Shown here: piece after piece, positions 35,296 through 45,600 of the stretch | Numbering within the stretch: position 1 is the first letter of the stretch | Layout of the letters: each line of letters begins with the position of its first letter | Assembly (NCBI GenBank): GCA_900546175.1 | Contig: URBX01000002.1 | Location: forward strand, 220,468 to 284,467 | Direction: 5' to 3' | From: an uncultured Eggerthella sp. | GTDB taxonomy: Bacteria > Actinomycetota > Coriobacteriia > Coriobacteriales > Eggerthellaceae | DNA: 64,000 nt | The notes under the pieces: model-generated | The model's database searches: none | What the model was told of the DNA's origin: nothing | What the model saw: only the letters and a program-made list of their open reading frames with translations | Position numbers and translations under genes: made by a program

Positions 35296-36585
35296 TTACT
35301 CTTCTACACGAATTACTGAAGGATATCCTCCCGTAACAACGTTCTGAAGAGCCAAAATATCTTCGATTGCCTTACGCATATTTGCCTCAAGAGCAGTATG
35401 GGTAACAACAACTAAGTCAACTTCAGAACGATCAGTTTTACCATGCTGAACAATAGACTTGATAGAAATGCCATACTTAGCAAATACTGTAGTTACCTCA
35501 GACAAAACACCGGAACGATCTTCAACAACAAAACGTAAGTAGTACTTGGTCTTGAGATCTTCCATAGCAACAAGCTTAAGTTCATCCTTGTCGGCTGTGT
35601 TCTTCAAAGGCTTAATACCGAAAGTAATATGACGAGCAATCTCAAGAACGTCGCCCATTACCGAACTTGCTGCAGGACCAGAACCTGCGCCTTCGCCAAA
35701 GAACATTGCCTCACCAACAGCATCACCCACAACGTAGATAGCATTAAATACGCCACGCACTGTTGCAAGCTGATGCTTGCTTGGAATCATGGTTGGATGA
35801 ACACGAACGCTTACTCCGTCTTCCGTGTTAGAAGCGTGAGCAACAAGCTTTACTTCATATCCCATGTCACGAGCCTGCTGCATATCAACAGGAGAAATAC
35901 GGCGAATGCCTTCAGTGTAAACCTGATCGATAGTTACATTAGAATTGAACGCGATAGAAGCAAGAATAGCAATCTTTGCTGCAGCATCAAAGCCATCAAC
36001 GTCGGCAGTTGGGTTTGCTTCAGCGAAACCGAGAGCCTGAGCCTGTGCCAATGCTTCATCATAGCTAAGGCCTTCTTCGTCCATACGGGTAAGCATATAG
36101 TTGGTAGTACCATTAACGATACCCAAAATAGAAGAAATCTCATTTGCAGTAAGGCAGTGCTTCAATGGATTGATGATAGGAATACCACCACCAACAGATG
36201 CTTCAAAGAGGAATTCAAGACCCTTAGCGCTTGCCTCGTTGATTAAATCAGCACCTTCTTTGGTAGCAACCAAAGCCTTATTTGCGGTTACGACATGCTT
36301 TCCGTTAGCAATAGCACCTTCGATAACGGTCTTAGCGAAAGTAGTACCACCAATAAGCTCAATAACAATGTCAATTTCAGGATTGGTAATAATGTCATTA
36401 AAGTCTGGAGTAAAAACATCAGCGTAACCATATTCGTTTGCTACTTCAGGCTCTAAAGAACAAACACCTGCTACTTCAATGTCTACGCCATAATGACGCT
36501 TAAAATCCTCTTTGTGTGCAGCGAGGATGTCGAGGCAACCAGCACCAACAGTACCAGTTCCCACCAAACCAATCTTGATTGCCAT
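35296..36585 (-). CDS. hom: Homoserine dehydrogenase
   Basis: A 429-residue NAD(P)-dependent enzyme that reduces aspartate semialdehyde to homoserine, leading to threonine and methionine. The dinucleotide motif GLVGTGTVGAG is at residues 6-16; the catalytic region contains GIVNGTTNYMLTRM, and the conserved Lys-Asp set of the catalytic domain is in the ADVDGFDAAAKIAILASIAF segment. A C-terminal ACT domain (about 350-429, LRFVVEDRSGVL) implies feedback control, usually by threonine. AAGGAG precedes the ATG. It follows lysA by 23 bp. Confidence 0.96.
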   Translation of the reverse strand: MAIKIGLVGTGTVGAGCLDILAAHKEDFKRHYGVDIEVAGVCSLEPEVANEYGYADVFTPDFNDIITNPEIDIVIELIGGTTFAKTVIEGAIANGKHVVTANKALVATKEGADLINEASAKGLEFLFEASVGGGIPIINPLKHCLTANEISSILGIVNGTTNYMLTRMDEEGLSYDEALAQAQALGFAEANPTADVDGFDAAAKIAILASIAFNSNVTIDQVYTEGIRRISPVDMQQARDMGYEVKLVAHASNTEDGVSVRVHPTMIPSKHQLATVRGVFNAIYVVGDAVGEAMFFGEGAGSGPAASSVMGDVLEIARHITFGIKPLKNTADKDELKLVAMEDLKTKYYLRFVVEDRSGVLSEVTTVFAKYGISIKSIVQHGKTDRSEVDLVVVTHTALEANMRKAIEDILALQNVVTGGYPSVIRVEE

Positions 36586-36608
36586 AACTAAATACTCCTT
36601 TATGCGTT

Positions 36609-37967
36609 CTATTCAATATCGCAGGCCATAAGGTCCGCGTATGTTTCACGGCGGCTAACAAGCTTAGCAACACCATCTTTTACAAATACGATACCTGCTC
36701 TTGGCTGTCCATTGTAGTTACTTGACATTGAATGGCAATAGGCACCAGTGCTAAACATGCACACAATATCTCCCACCTCTGGAGTTTGAAGAGAAGCATC
36801 GAAAGCAACTGCGTCGCCACTTTCGCAATGCTTGCCTACCAACGTAACCACATCATCACGAGGAGCATCAGCCTTGTTTGCCACTACCGATTCATAGGAA
36901 GCGCCATACAAAGCAGGACGAATATTGTCAGACATGCCACCATCAATAGCAACATACTTACGAATACCCGAAATTTCTTTTATAGAACCTACAGTATAAA
37001 GCGTTACACCCGGAACCGCCACAATACTTCTGCCAGGTTCAGTAAGAAGACGTGGTGCGGCAATTCCATACTTTTCGCAGCTCTCCTTCATAGCGGTAGA
37101 AAGCACTTTAGCGAACTGATCAATGGTAGAAGGTTGGTCTGATACGGTATATGCAATACCTAAACCACCGCCAACATCAATATCTTCGAATTCCCAGCCA
37201 TATTCATTCTTAACACGAGCAGCCAATTCAACAATAACATCAATTGCTTCTGGGTAAGAATTGAGTGCAAAAATCTGAGAGCCAATATGCATATGCAAAC
37301 CAGCAAGGTTTACGTTTGGGGTATCGAGCGCATCCTTAATGCAAGTAAAGGCATAATCATCACGAATAGTAAAACCAAACTTTGAATCTTCAGCACCGGT
37401 ACGGATGTAATCAAGCGTATCCGCTTCAACGCCTGGAGTAATACGCAAGAAGATGTTTTGGGTTACACCTTTCTTGCCTGCAATCTCGGAAATACGTGCG
37501 AGCTCTTCATGACTATCAACAACAATGCGACCAACACCAGCAGCAATAGCTTCTTCAAGTTCCAAAGGAGTCTTGTTGTTGCCATGAACAACAACCTTCT
37601 CCATAGGAAAATCTACTGCCTGAGCAATTGCCAATTCTCCGCCGCCAGAAACATCTAAATGCATGTCATGCTCTTTTGCCAAACGAGCCATTGCCTTGTT
37701 TAAGAAAGCCTTCGACGCGTAGCACACTGCTGAGTTTCCATAATATTTCTTAAAGGAGTCCACATAGCTATGCATACGATTTTCAATATCAGCCTGGTCG
37801 TATACGTAAAGCGCGGTTCCCTGCTCTTTCGCAAGCGAAACCATATCAACGCCACCAATAACTAAGTGACCATTTTCCACTGTGGCTGTCTTTGGCAAGC
37901 AAAAGCCTAAATCCATAGTGGAGCGAAAGTCAGCGCGTGCATCAGGATTTGGTGCAGGAAGCGACAT
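36609..37967 (-). CDS. lysA: Diaminopimelate decarboxylase
   Basis: A 452-residue fold-type III PLP enzyme that decarboxylates meso-diaminopimelate to lysine. The PLP lysine is in CYASKAFLNK (about residue 84); HGNNKT, GLHMHIGSQ, DVGGGLGI, EPGRSIVAVPG and the C-terminal CESGD and YCHSMSSNYNG active-site segments are all present. The gene leads a minus-strand operon with hom, so lysine and threonine/methionine branches are expressed together. AAGGAGA precedes the ATG. The 290-bp leader region has no lysine riboswitch; a TAGAAT box lies at 38108-38113. Confidence 0.96.
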   Translation of the reverse strand: MSLPAPNPDARADFRSTMDLGFCLPKTATVENGHLVIGGVDMVSLAKEQGTALYVYDQADIENRMHSYVDSFKKYYGNSAVCYASKAFLNKAMARLAKEHDMHLDVSGGGELAIAQAVDFPMEKVVVHGNNKTPLELEEAIAAGVGRIVVDSHEELARISEIAGKKGVTQNIFLRITPGVEADTLDYIRTGAEDSKFGFTIRDDYAFTCIKDALDTPNVNLAGLHMHIGSQIFALNSYPEAIDVIVELAARVKNEYGWEFEDIDVGGGLGIAYTVSDQPSTIDQFAKVLSTAMKESCEKYGIAAPRLLTEPGRSIVAVPGVTLYTVGSIKEISGIRKYVAIDGGMSDNIRPALYGASYESVVANKADAPRDDVVTLVGKHCESGDAVAFDASLQTPEVGDIVCMFSTGAYCHSMSSNYNGQPRAGIVFVKDGVAKLVSRRETYADLMACDIE

Positions 37968-38259
37968 TCTGTTCTCCTTTTTCTTTTCTTTTCTTTTCTT
38001 CTAAAACCTATTTACGGGCCGTGAGATAAACTGGCTAGCTTTTGACTTGTTCCGGGCACAAAACAAATCATTCAACAAGCTTTCACGGAAACGACTTTTT
38101 AAGAGCTATTCTACAAAGAAGCGCCCTTATCATGCGAACTACTTTCGCCTTAATGGTCGCAAAATACCGTAAAGTACATAATAACGCCCTATGAAAAGAA
38201 GCACTTCCTGATAAACGTTAAATTCTGGTTTCGATTGTACCTTTTTGGAGTTCGTAGCC

Positions 38260-39951
38260 TTAAGCAAACAAGCCAATAAACCTATCAAGAATAGTTTCTT
38301 GTGGCTCCTCTCCTTCTTCGGTTTTTTCTTCAGGAATGCTAATACCATCGGTAGTCATAACAAACTGAACTAAAGAGACCTGAGCATTTTTTTCGCTCAC
38401 AAAACTATGAGGCGTAAACGAACTGGTATCAAATGCAGCTAAGGCATTATCTATTTCTTTCTGAACCTTTTCAGGAATACCTTGAGTAGTGACGTAGAGC
38501 TCTTCTGTTCCCTTTGTAAAACGCTCTGCCCCCAATTGAAAATCAGCAGCCGAACCTGCTAACTCCTGCAATCCATTGTTAAGAGACTGCAGCCCTTGCT
38601 GATAGGAATACGAGGAAGACAAAAGCGTATCATTGGCGCTGGTAAGCGCCGTAAGACTTGAAGCAAGAGAAGGATTTGTTGAAGTTCCTGTACCAGTGAC
38701 TGCATTTGTGTATGCTTTGAGGCCATTTACCAATCCTGCACTTGCTGGGGCAGTTGTGCTTCCCGAAGTTCCATTTAAGCCAGCCTGAGCACCATAAAGA
38801 AGTTGCTTTTGCTCATCACTTAGCATGTTTAATTGTTCGGCAGTAAGAGAACCCACAAATGTATTGAGTGCATTTTGCGTTTGCTCGGCGCCGCTTATCA
38901 AAGTCTGAGACTGACCTGCAAGCGCCGCTACTCCATTACTGATTTGCTGAGCAGAAGAAAGATAGGTAGTAACACCCTGGAAAAGCGCTTCTCCTTGAGA
39001 CTCAAGTTGAGAAGACCCTTGAGCAAGACGAGCTGCTCCCACTTCAAGAGCACTAGAGCCTTCTTTGATAGCCACAGCACCTTCATTCAGCTCTTTGGTG
39101 CCTGCTATCAATTCATCAAAACCTGATGTTAAGCCATCCTCCGAGAATGAAATATCCATTGAGAAAGGCACTGCAGCAATGCTAATTCCTTCCATTTCGA
39201 AATTAGTAACCTGCGCACTAAGTGTTGAGGTGGTTTCTTTACCAGGAAGAGACATAAAGGCAACTTGTGTATTTGATCCCGACACCGCAACGGAGCCGTC
39301 TTCGGTTTCAACATTTGTAGCCTTATCTCGCGGCAATGATACGGTTGCCTGAACTAAATAATTATCAAAATAAGAAGATTCGACTCCTGCATTTTGAGCA
39401 AGAGAAAGTTTTAAGGTGAGCAAGCCAGACTTTCCCGCTAAGTCTTGAGGCGCAATTGGCGTACCATCCAGACAATACTGAACAGTAACAATCCAAGGCA
39501 AATCGGTAGAAGCAAGATTGCCTTGATAGGAAAATGTCTTACCATCTGCACTAAAGCATACGCTGTCTCCCGACTGGACTAGTTGTTGGTCGTCGGATAA
39601 ATTAGTTACCGAAGTGTATGTTCCGTAGTCACGCACAAACATTTCCTGGCTGCTAGACTCATCAGCCCCACGAGCACCCTCAAAAGAATTAAGCGAGTCA
39701 AACAAGTTAACCACATACAAACCTTCTACGGTTCCCGTAGAAGAAAGCTTTCCGTAGACAATTTCCTGCTTGTCTTCAGTACCATCAATAATTGCTGAAG
39801 CAGACTGAATCCCACCTAAAGAATCAGCATTAGCAAGTTGAGGAATGGTAGTAAGGGGAGCAGCCAAAAATACAACTAAAGCAGAAGCTGCAGCAGTGCG
39901 CGCAATGGTCTGTTTTGGATTAAATCCGCTTGTTCCTGAAGATGTATCCAT
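38260..39951 (-). CDS. Secreted YhgE-like protein with heptad X-repeat region
   Basis: A 563-residue exported protein. A signal peptide occupies about residues 1-42. A beta-rich N-terminal half (about 45-270) is followed by a long helical region (about 270-500) with repeating GxxxLxxGaxxLxxG patterns (KELNEGAVAIKEG, AARLAQGSSQLES), typical of YhgE/Pip-related and MMPL-associated proteins. There is no obvious C-terminal membrane anchor. It starts 8 bp after the MMPL stop, so the two are co-expressed and it is likely the extracytoplasmic partner of the pump. The ATG at 39951 was chosen; a GTG at 39963 that overlaps the MMPL stop is an alternative. Confidence 0.75.
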   Translation of the reverse strand: MDTSSGTSGFNPKQTIARTAAASALVVFLAAPLTTIPQLANADSLGGIQSASAIIDGTEDKQEIVYGKLSSTGTVEGLYVVNLFDSLNSFEGARGADESSSQEMFVRDYGTYTSVTNLSDDQQLVQSGDSVCFSADGKTFSYQGNLASTDLPWIVTVQYCLDGTPIAPQDLAGKSGLLTLKLSLAQNAGVESSYFDNYLVQATVSLPRDKATNVETEDGSVAVSGSNTQVAFMSLPGKETTSTLSAQVTNFEMEGISIAAVPFSMDISFSEDGLTSGFDELIAGTKELNEGAVAIKEGSSALEVGAARLAQGSSQLESQGEALFQGVTTYLSSAQQISNGVAALAGQSQTLISGAEQTQNALNTFVGSLTAEQLNMLSDEQKQLLYGAQAGLNGTSGSTTAPASAGLVNGLKAYTNAVTGTGTSTNPSLASSLTALTSANDTLLSSSYSYQQGLQSLNNGLQELAGSAADFQLGAERFTKGTEELYVTTQGIPEKVQKEIDNALAAFDTSSFTPHSFVSEKNAQVSLVQFVMTTDGISIPEEKTEEGEEPQETILDRFIGLFA

Positions 39952-39959
39952 GATTACAA

Positions 39960-42047
39960 TCACACCTTTTCACGGTAAAAATGAGCTTTTAAGGTAGTTT
40001 TCTCAATAATCGTATCGAAAAGCAAAAAGAGCATAGGAAGCAACAGGAAGGTGTTCAACGTTGCAATTAATGCACCGCGACCAATAAGTATTCCCAAGCT
40101 TGAAATAACTCCATTAGTTGAGATGAATCCAATAATGAAGCCGCACACGGTAAGAATAGTTGCCGAGGTCAAAATGGTTAAAGCGGTAGCCGAAATAGCC
40201 TTTTTCATGGCTTCTTTCTTTGGGAAAGCCTGGCGCTTTTCTAAATATGAGCGAGCCAAAATAATGGTGTAGTCAACGGTTGCTCCCAGCATAATTGCGC
40301 TAATAATCAAGTAGCCAATGTACTGAATTGAACTTCCCGCGAAATACGGAATTGCTAAATTAATCCAAATTGAGCTTTCAATAGTAAGCAGCAAAATCAA
40401 AGGGATGGTGGCGCTTCTAAACATGAGCAACAAAACCAAGCCAATAGCTAAAACCGAAGCAACAAAAACCCTGAGGCTATCTTCGTTAACAATCAACGAC
40501 ATATCGTAGGATGTTACCGCCGAACCCACCAAGTAATTTTCGTTAGGATAATAGTCTTGTGCAATATCACGCACAGTCTGAACAAGAGCAAAAGACTCCT
40601 CTGTCTCCCCTTCAACTTTGGTAGAAATAACAAAGCGCGAATATCCTCCCGCATTCAAATTCGATAAACTCTCTGCAGGCACCATTTCAGATGGGATGTT
40701 TGGAGAAACTGAAGTTACAAAAGAAGCTACCGAAGAAATCTTGTTCTGATCTTCCAATGCTTGAGCTAGTTTTGTTTCAAGGCCCTTTTGTCCCTCAGGA
40801 ACAAGAAGGATCCACTGTTCGGCAGCACCAAATTTTTCCTCTAGGTGTTGAGTTTCTTCGTACGCTTGGGTTCCTGGCGTTACAAATCCTGAAGCACCGT
40901 ACATAAAAGAAACTTGCCTTTGCGCCATATAACAAGGAACAACCACGAGCGCAAGCACCACAGTGAAAGGAAGCGCTAAGCGCATGCAGCCTTTCGCAAA
41001 AACATCAAACGAAGGCAGTAGTTGCCCATGTGCCGTTTTGGTAAGGATTCGCTCAAAGGTAAGAATAAGTACTGGCAAAATAAACAGCACAGAAAGGAAA
41101 CTAAAGAGTATTCCCTTTGCCAAAACAAGACCCATATCAGTACCAATAAGGAATGCCATTACGCACAAGGACAAGAAGCCAAAGAACGTAGTTGCTGCAC
41201 TTGAAGCAATAACGGCCGCTGCTTTATACATGCTTTTATACGCCGCATCGTAACTAGAGCATCCTTTCGCACGGAAATCGCGGAATGCGTGAAGCATAAC
41301 AATTCCGTAATCCATAGATACTGCTAGCTGCAAAATAGCAGCACACATCTGGGTAATAAAGGATATTTCGCCAAAAATAATATTTGTGCCCAAGTTGTAC
41401 ACAATAGACATGCATATTACTGCCAAGAAAAGCACTGGTTCAAACCACGAGGAAGTTGTAAGCAACAGAAGGAAAAGGATTACTGCTAAAGCGAAAACTA
41501 GAATTATTTGGATTTCTGAACCGGAAGAAGATCGAGCAAGCGCAGTATTGACCGTCTCGCCCGCAAGACAAACTTGTTCTCCTCCAGCCAGCTCCGCAGT
41601 GGCACGAATTTCCGCTACCGCCTCAACAGCCTTTGGGTAATCTATAGCAAGACGATACTGAAAAGCACCCTGGTTGTACCACGGCTCAATAACCTGCGCA
41701 TCTTCCATCTCAAGCGGAACAGCAACATCCAAGACACTTCCAAGCCACATTACGCTTGAAACGCCCTCAATAGTTTTTAAATCTTTTGCGAGTTGAGAAG
41801 CTTGCGAAAGAGTAATGCCTTCTACGCTCAAACGAGCGCCCGGAACCGAAGAGTCGAACGCATTCTCCATGACGTCAAGTGACTTAGTAGAGGCTGATGT
41901 CTCAGGCAAATAATCTGAAAATTGATAATTAATCTTTACTGAAGGAATACTGATGGCGCACAAGACAAGAAGCACTAGTGCGCCAGCAAGTATGCCTTTT
42001 CTGTGCGATAAAACGCTTTTAAAAACCGTATCGATGAATTTTTTCAT
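39960..42047 (-). CDS. MMPL/RND-family membrane transporter
   Basis: A 695-residue protein with about 12 membrane helices arranged as two repeats, each starting with one helix and a large outside loop (about 35-180 and 375-510). Signatures include SVKINYQFSDYLPETS in the first loop, the GxxxDYxI motifs (SMDYGIVMLHAF and ATVDYTIILARSYLE) at helix 4 and 10, which carry proton-relay acidic residues. MMPL proteins export lipids, peptides or hydrophobic compounds. The substrate is not evident. The gene is co-transcribed with the YhgE-like protein and has a palindromic operator-like promoter. Confidence 0.9.
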   Translation of the reverse strand: MKKFIDTVFKSVLSHRKGILAGALVLLVLCAISIPSVKINYQFSDYLPETSASTKSLDVMENAFDSSVPGARLSVEGITLSQASQLAKDLKTIEGVSSVMWLGSVLDVAVPLEMEDAQVIEPWYNQGAFQYRLAIDYPKAVEAVAEIRATAELAGGEQVCLAGETVNTALARSSSGSEIQIILVFALAVILFLLLLTTSSWFEPVLFLAVICMSIVYNLGTNIIFGEISFITQMCAAILQLAVSMDYGIVMLHAFRDFRAKGCSSYDAAYKSMYKAAAVIASSAATTFFGFLSLCVMAFLIGTDMGLVLAKGILFSFLSVLFILPVLILTFERILTKTAHGQLLPSFDVFAKGCMRLALPFTVVLALVVVPCYMAQRQVSFMYGASGFVTPGTQAYEETQHLEEKFGAAEQWILLVPEGQKGLETKLAQALEDQNKISSVASFVTSVSPNIPSEMVPAESLSNLNAGGYSRFVISTKVEGETEESFALVQTVRDIAQDYYPNENYLVGSAVTSYDMSLIVNEDSLRVFVASVLAIGLVLLLMFRSATIPLILLLTIESSIWINLAIPYFAGSSIQYIGYLIISAIMLGATVDYTIILARSYLEKRQAFPKKEAMKKAISATALTILTSATILTVCGFIIGFISTNGVISSLGILIGRGALIATLNTFLLLPMLFLLFDTIIEKTTLKAHFYREKV

Positions 42048-42077
42048 AGCCTATTCATCCCCCGACTCCTGTATTCT

Positions 42078-42103
42078 ATTATACAAAGTTGTATTTCGTA
42101 CAA
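42078..42103 (-). promoter_or_regulatory. Promoter with operator-like repeats for the MMPL operon
   Basis: Minus-strand TATAAT (42078-42083) overlaps three alternating half-sites: TACAA (42082-42086), TTGTA (42089-42093) and TACAA (42099-42103). They form two inverted repeats, one with a two-base and one with a five-base centre. A dimeric repressor (for example TetR-like) could bind here; no such regulator gene is adjacent. Confidence 0.4.
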
Positions 42104-42201
42104 GGATTTGCAATATTCTTTTCAATGGCGCTTAATTACAGCGCTCTCACTAATGAAATAAGAAAAGAACATCGCCAAATATTTGAAAGCCAAGAATACT
42201 C

Positions 42202-42645
42202 ATGCTGAAAATTACCATTGTTGCTGTTGGAAAATTGAAAGAAAAATTCTGGAAAGAAGCATGTCAGGAATACCTCAAGCGTTTAAGCGCCTATGCAAAA
42301 GTATCAATTTGTGAACTGCCCGATTCTAATAAAGAAAAAGAAGCCGCTGCTATTCTAGAAGTGCTGCCCGAAAAAGACCCGGTATTACTGCTGGACATCA
42401 AAGGCAAAGAACTATCAAGCGAACAGCTTTCGGAGAAAATTGACTCATACAGTTTGTATGGCGCTTCTCATTTGGTGTTTATTGTTGGAGGAAGCGACGG
42501 AGTAACAAACGAAATCAAAAAACGCGCCACTCAATGCATCAGCTTTGGCCCTATTACCTTACCCCACAATCTAGCGCGCGTAGTTTTGCTTGAGCAGATT
42601 TATCGCGCTTTTAAGATTTCTCGCAAAGAGCCCTACCACAAGTAA
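42202..42645 (+). CDS. rlmH: 23S rRNA pseudouridine-1915 N3-methyltransferase RlmH
   Basis: A 147-residue SPOUT-class methyltransferase. It has the RlmH start (ITIVAVGKLKEKFW), the LLLDIKGKELSSE motif, the knot segment FIVGGSDGV and the C-terminal LLEQIYRAFKISRKEPYHK, so the whole enzyme is present although slightly shorter than the usual 155-160 residues. It uses S-adenosylmethionine to methylate a pseudouridine in helix 69 of 23S rRNA. The ribosome-binding site is weak. It converges on the large signalling gene with only 3 bp between. Confidence 0.95.
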   Translation: MLKITIVAVGKLKEKFWKEACQEYLKRLSAYAKVSICELPDSNKEKEAAAILEVLPEKDPVLLLDIKGKELSSEQLSEKIDSYSLYGASHLVFIVGGSDGVTNEIKKRATQCISFGPITLPHNLARVVLLEQIYRAFKISRKEPYHK

Positions 42646-42648
42646 GCA

Positions 42649-45600
42649 CTAGAAACCAAACTTAAGATTGTTTCGTCCAGAATTCTTTGCTTCGTACAAA
42701 GCTTTATCCGCATTTTTGTAAAGGCTCATAAAGGAAGTGTCTCCCTCTTCGGCAATGCAAGCACCCACCGAAAGCGTTACCCGATTGTCAATAGCAAGCA
42801 TTTCTTCATTAGCTAACTGATAGAATACCTGAATCTCTTTTCTAATGTCTTCCTTGCTTGCATTCTTATTGTAGAAGAACGCAATAGCATACTCGTCGCC
42901 ACCTAAGCGAGAAACAATGCCTCTATTGCCCACAATCTTATCCAGGAACTTACCCACATGAATGAGCAGGGCGTCACCTTGTGGATGACCAAATTTATCG
43001 TTGTATTCCTTGAAGAAGTCCAGGTCAACCATAAGCATTGCAACCGTGCTGTCGTTTTTCAACATACGGTCTTGAACGTCAGAACGGAATGCTTCACGGT
43101 TCAAAACGCCAACCAGCTTATCGCGGCGAACTGCCTCTTCGAATACCGTATTGCTTCGTTCGAACGAAAGGCGTTGACGCTCAATTGCACGATGAAGAAT
43201 GGAAGACTCACTAATATCAGCCATGATAATTTCAGATTCAACGCGACGATGCACCGAATTGAAGTACCGCCTTCCAAAGCAAAGAACGAACAAGATCGAG
43301 CCATCTTTCCTTCTGACACGGTGTTCCAAATAAGCCATACCTTGCGCTTCTACCCGATCGAAAGCGATCTGCGAATAGACCTCTTGATCTTCAAGCGGAA
43401 TAATATCCAATAATGTCAGGTTGTATTTCTCGAGATCTTCAACCTCATAGCCCAAAATGCTGGTAAAACCGTCATCAATCTCGATAATCTTGTTATCTTG
43501 GTCAATGAAAAACTTGGCATAACGGATAGGTACCACTCTATCAATACGATCAAAATCACTACCCAAGTCGTCAATACTACGAGGAGTTACTTTGATCTTT
43601 TCTTCCTGATACGTAGACTGGTTCTCTTCTTTATCAGCCACATCGAGTTCTGGGTTCTCTTCTAGCATCTGCAAAAACTCTTGCACAATGTACGGGTCAA
43701 ATTGGGTTCCTGCACATCTCCGCAATTCTTCTTTTGCCGCCTTAGGACTAGCTGCACGACGATACGGCCTGTCATGAACCATAGCATCATATGTGTCAAC
43801 AATAGCAATAATACGCGAAAGAATAGGAATCAGTTCACCCTTAATACCATCAGGATAGCCTGAGCCATCCCACATTTCATGATGGTGCAAAATCAAATCT
43901 GCAATATCGCTCAACTCAGGAGAAGCCTTTGCAATACGGAAGCCTTTTTCAACGTGAGACTTCATGATTTCCCATTCAACATCATTGAGTTTTCCTGGCT
44001 TGTTAAGGATTTCCAGCGGAACGCCAACTTTGCCAATATCACGAAGCAAGCATAAAAGCGCCAAGGAGCTTAACTCTTTGTCGCTCAATCCCAAACGCTT
44101 TCCTAAACATTCACCCATATTGCGCGTTCTTTGAACATGCGCTTCTGTTTCGCCATCACTTTCACGCTGGGTTTGAACAAAGGAGTTCAACAAAGAATAG
44201 TGTGCCGAATTAGGATCAAGAAGCTTGCGGTCTTTCAAGCTCGACGAAGCATCTCGTACTGCTTTCAATACGTCTCGTTCAGTAAGCGAAGCAACACTTA
44301 CCGCGCTTTGGATAGAGAGCGGACCAGTACCGTAATCGAATAAGGCAATGTCTTTTTCAACTTCTATTAATATTTCATGCATATGCTTAGAGGTCATGTT
44401 TTCGCATACCACCATAAGCTCAGCATCTTCAAGCCTTACGAACGCCCATGCACTTGGGAAATGCTTTCTCAAAACACCTACCAAGGAATGGATAGCAGAA
44501 TCGCCTTCTTCCCTACCAAACTGGGAATTTAGCTCCGAAAGCTTATTAATATCAACAATGCCTACTGCAACGGGATAGCTAAACGAACGAGCATTCTGCC
44601 ATATTTTCTTCTCGAAGGAAGCTTGCGTGTTAAACCCAGTGAGCAAATCAACCTCAAGAGCATTATCAGTAAACACGAAAAGGCGGCCAATGATGTTGTT
44701 TCTTTTATCCCTCAGAACACGGAAATCACAACGATAACTAAGCAGGAAGCCTTTTTGAGTTACGCGCCATTGGAAAGAAGAGTCCACGGTAGCATTTTCA
44801 TAGTCTGGGTCGAAATCGTTGCGAATCAAAAACTTCCGCAAGGTATACGACTGATTAACGCCTTCTTTAGGCAACAAAATATCAGCACTCTTATTGCTTG
44901 TTGAATAGAGATTGTTGTAATCGAACAAAACTACCGGATGACCCAACTCTTCAATAATCATTTGGCGTGTATGGGTGAGCATGCCACGGTTACTTATGCG
45001 ATACGTGCTGGTATAAAATAGCAAGCCCACAACTGAATAAAACAACACCGAAAAGTCAGGCAATCCTTTTTCAGGGAGATACAGAAAAATTGCATTCATG
45101 GCAACAACAGCCAAGGTTGACACAATAATGATGGTATAACGTGCACGATATACCTTTGGAGTAATTACCATCTTATAGAGATAATTAATAAAGGTCATTG
45201 CTACAAAGCAGTAGCACAAAAAAAGATGAATCTCGAACGGAAACAGAGGGACATAGCGCCAGTGGGTAAACGCCGTATCGCTATACACATAGCTTACGGT
45301 TACCTCCATAAGCGGATTGACGAGCAACAAGCAAACGTCAAAAACCATGTAAGCGCACGCCAAAACAAGAAAGACCCTGTTCCATTTCTTTTTGAGCGTA
45401 TCCATAAAGATACAGCAGAACACCAGCAGCGAAGCCGCAACAAAGTCTACCGCGATAAAGTAGAAACTACTAAAAAACGACATGCTGAAGTAGTCGGGCG
45501 CTAAGATACTAAGCAGATAGAAAATGGCCACAAACACTGCTGCAAGCAATAAACACGCCAGCGCTTTTCCTTTGGCATCTCGCTTCCTTAAGGCAAGAAC

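Noticed and set aside
37968..38259. Lysine riboswitch upstream of lysA
   Set aside because: I looked for the conserved lysine-aptamer core in the 290-bp leader on the minus strand and did not find it.
38139..38348. 69-codon minus-strand frame overlapping the end of the YhgE-like gene
   Set aside because: It is out of frame with that gene, has no ribosome-binding site and reads as low-complexity Lys/Leu.
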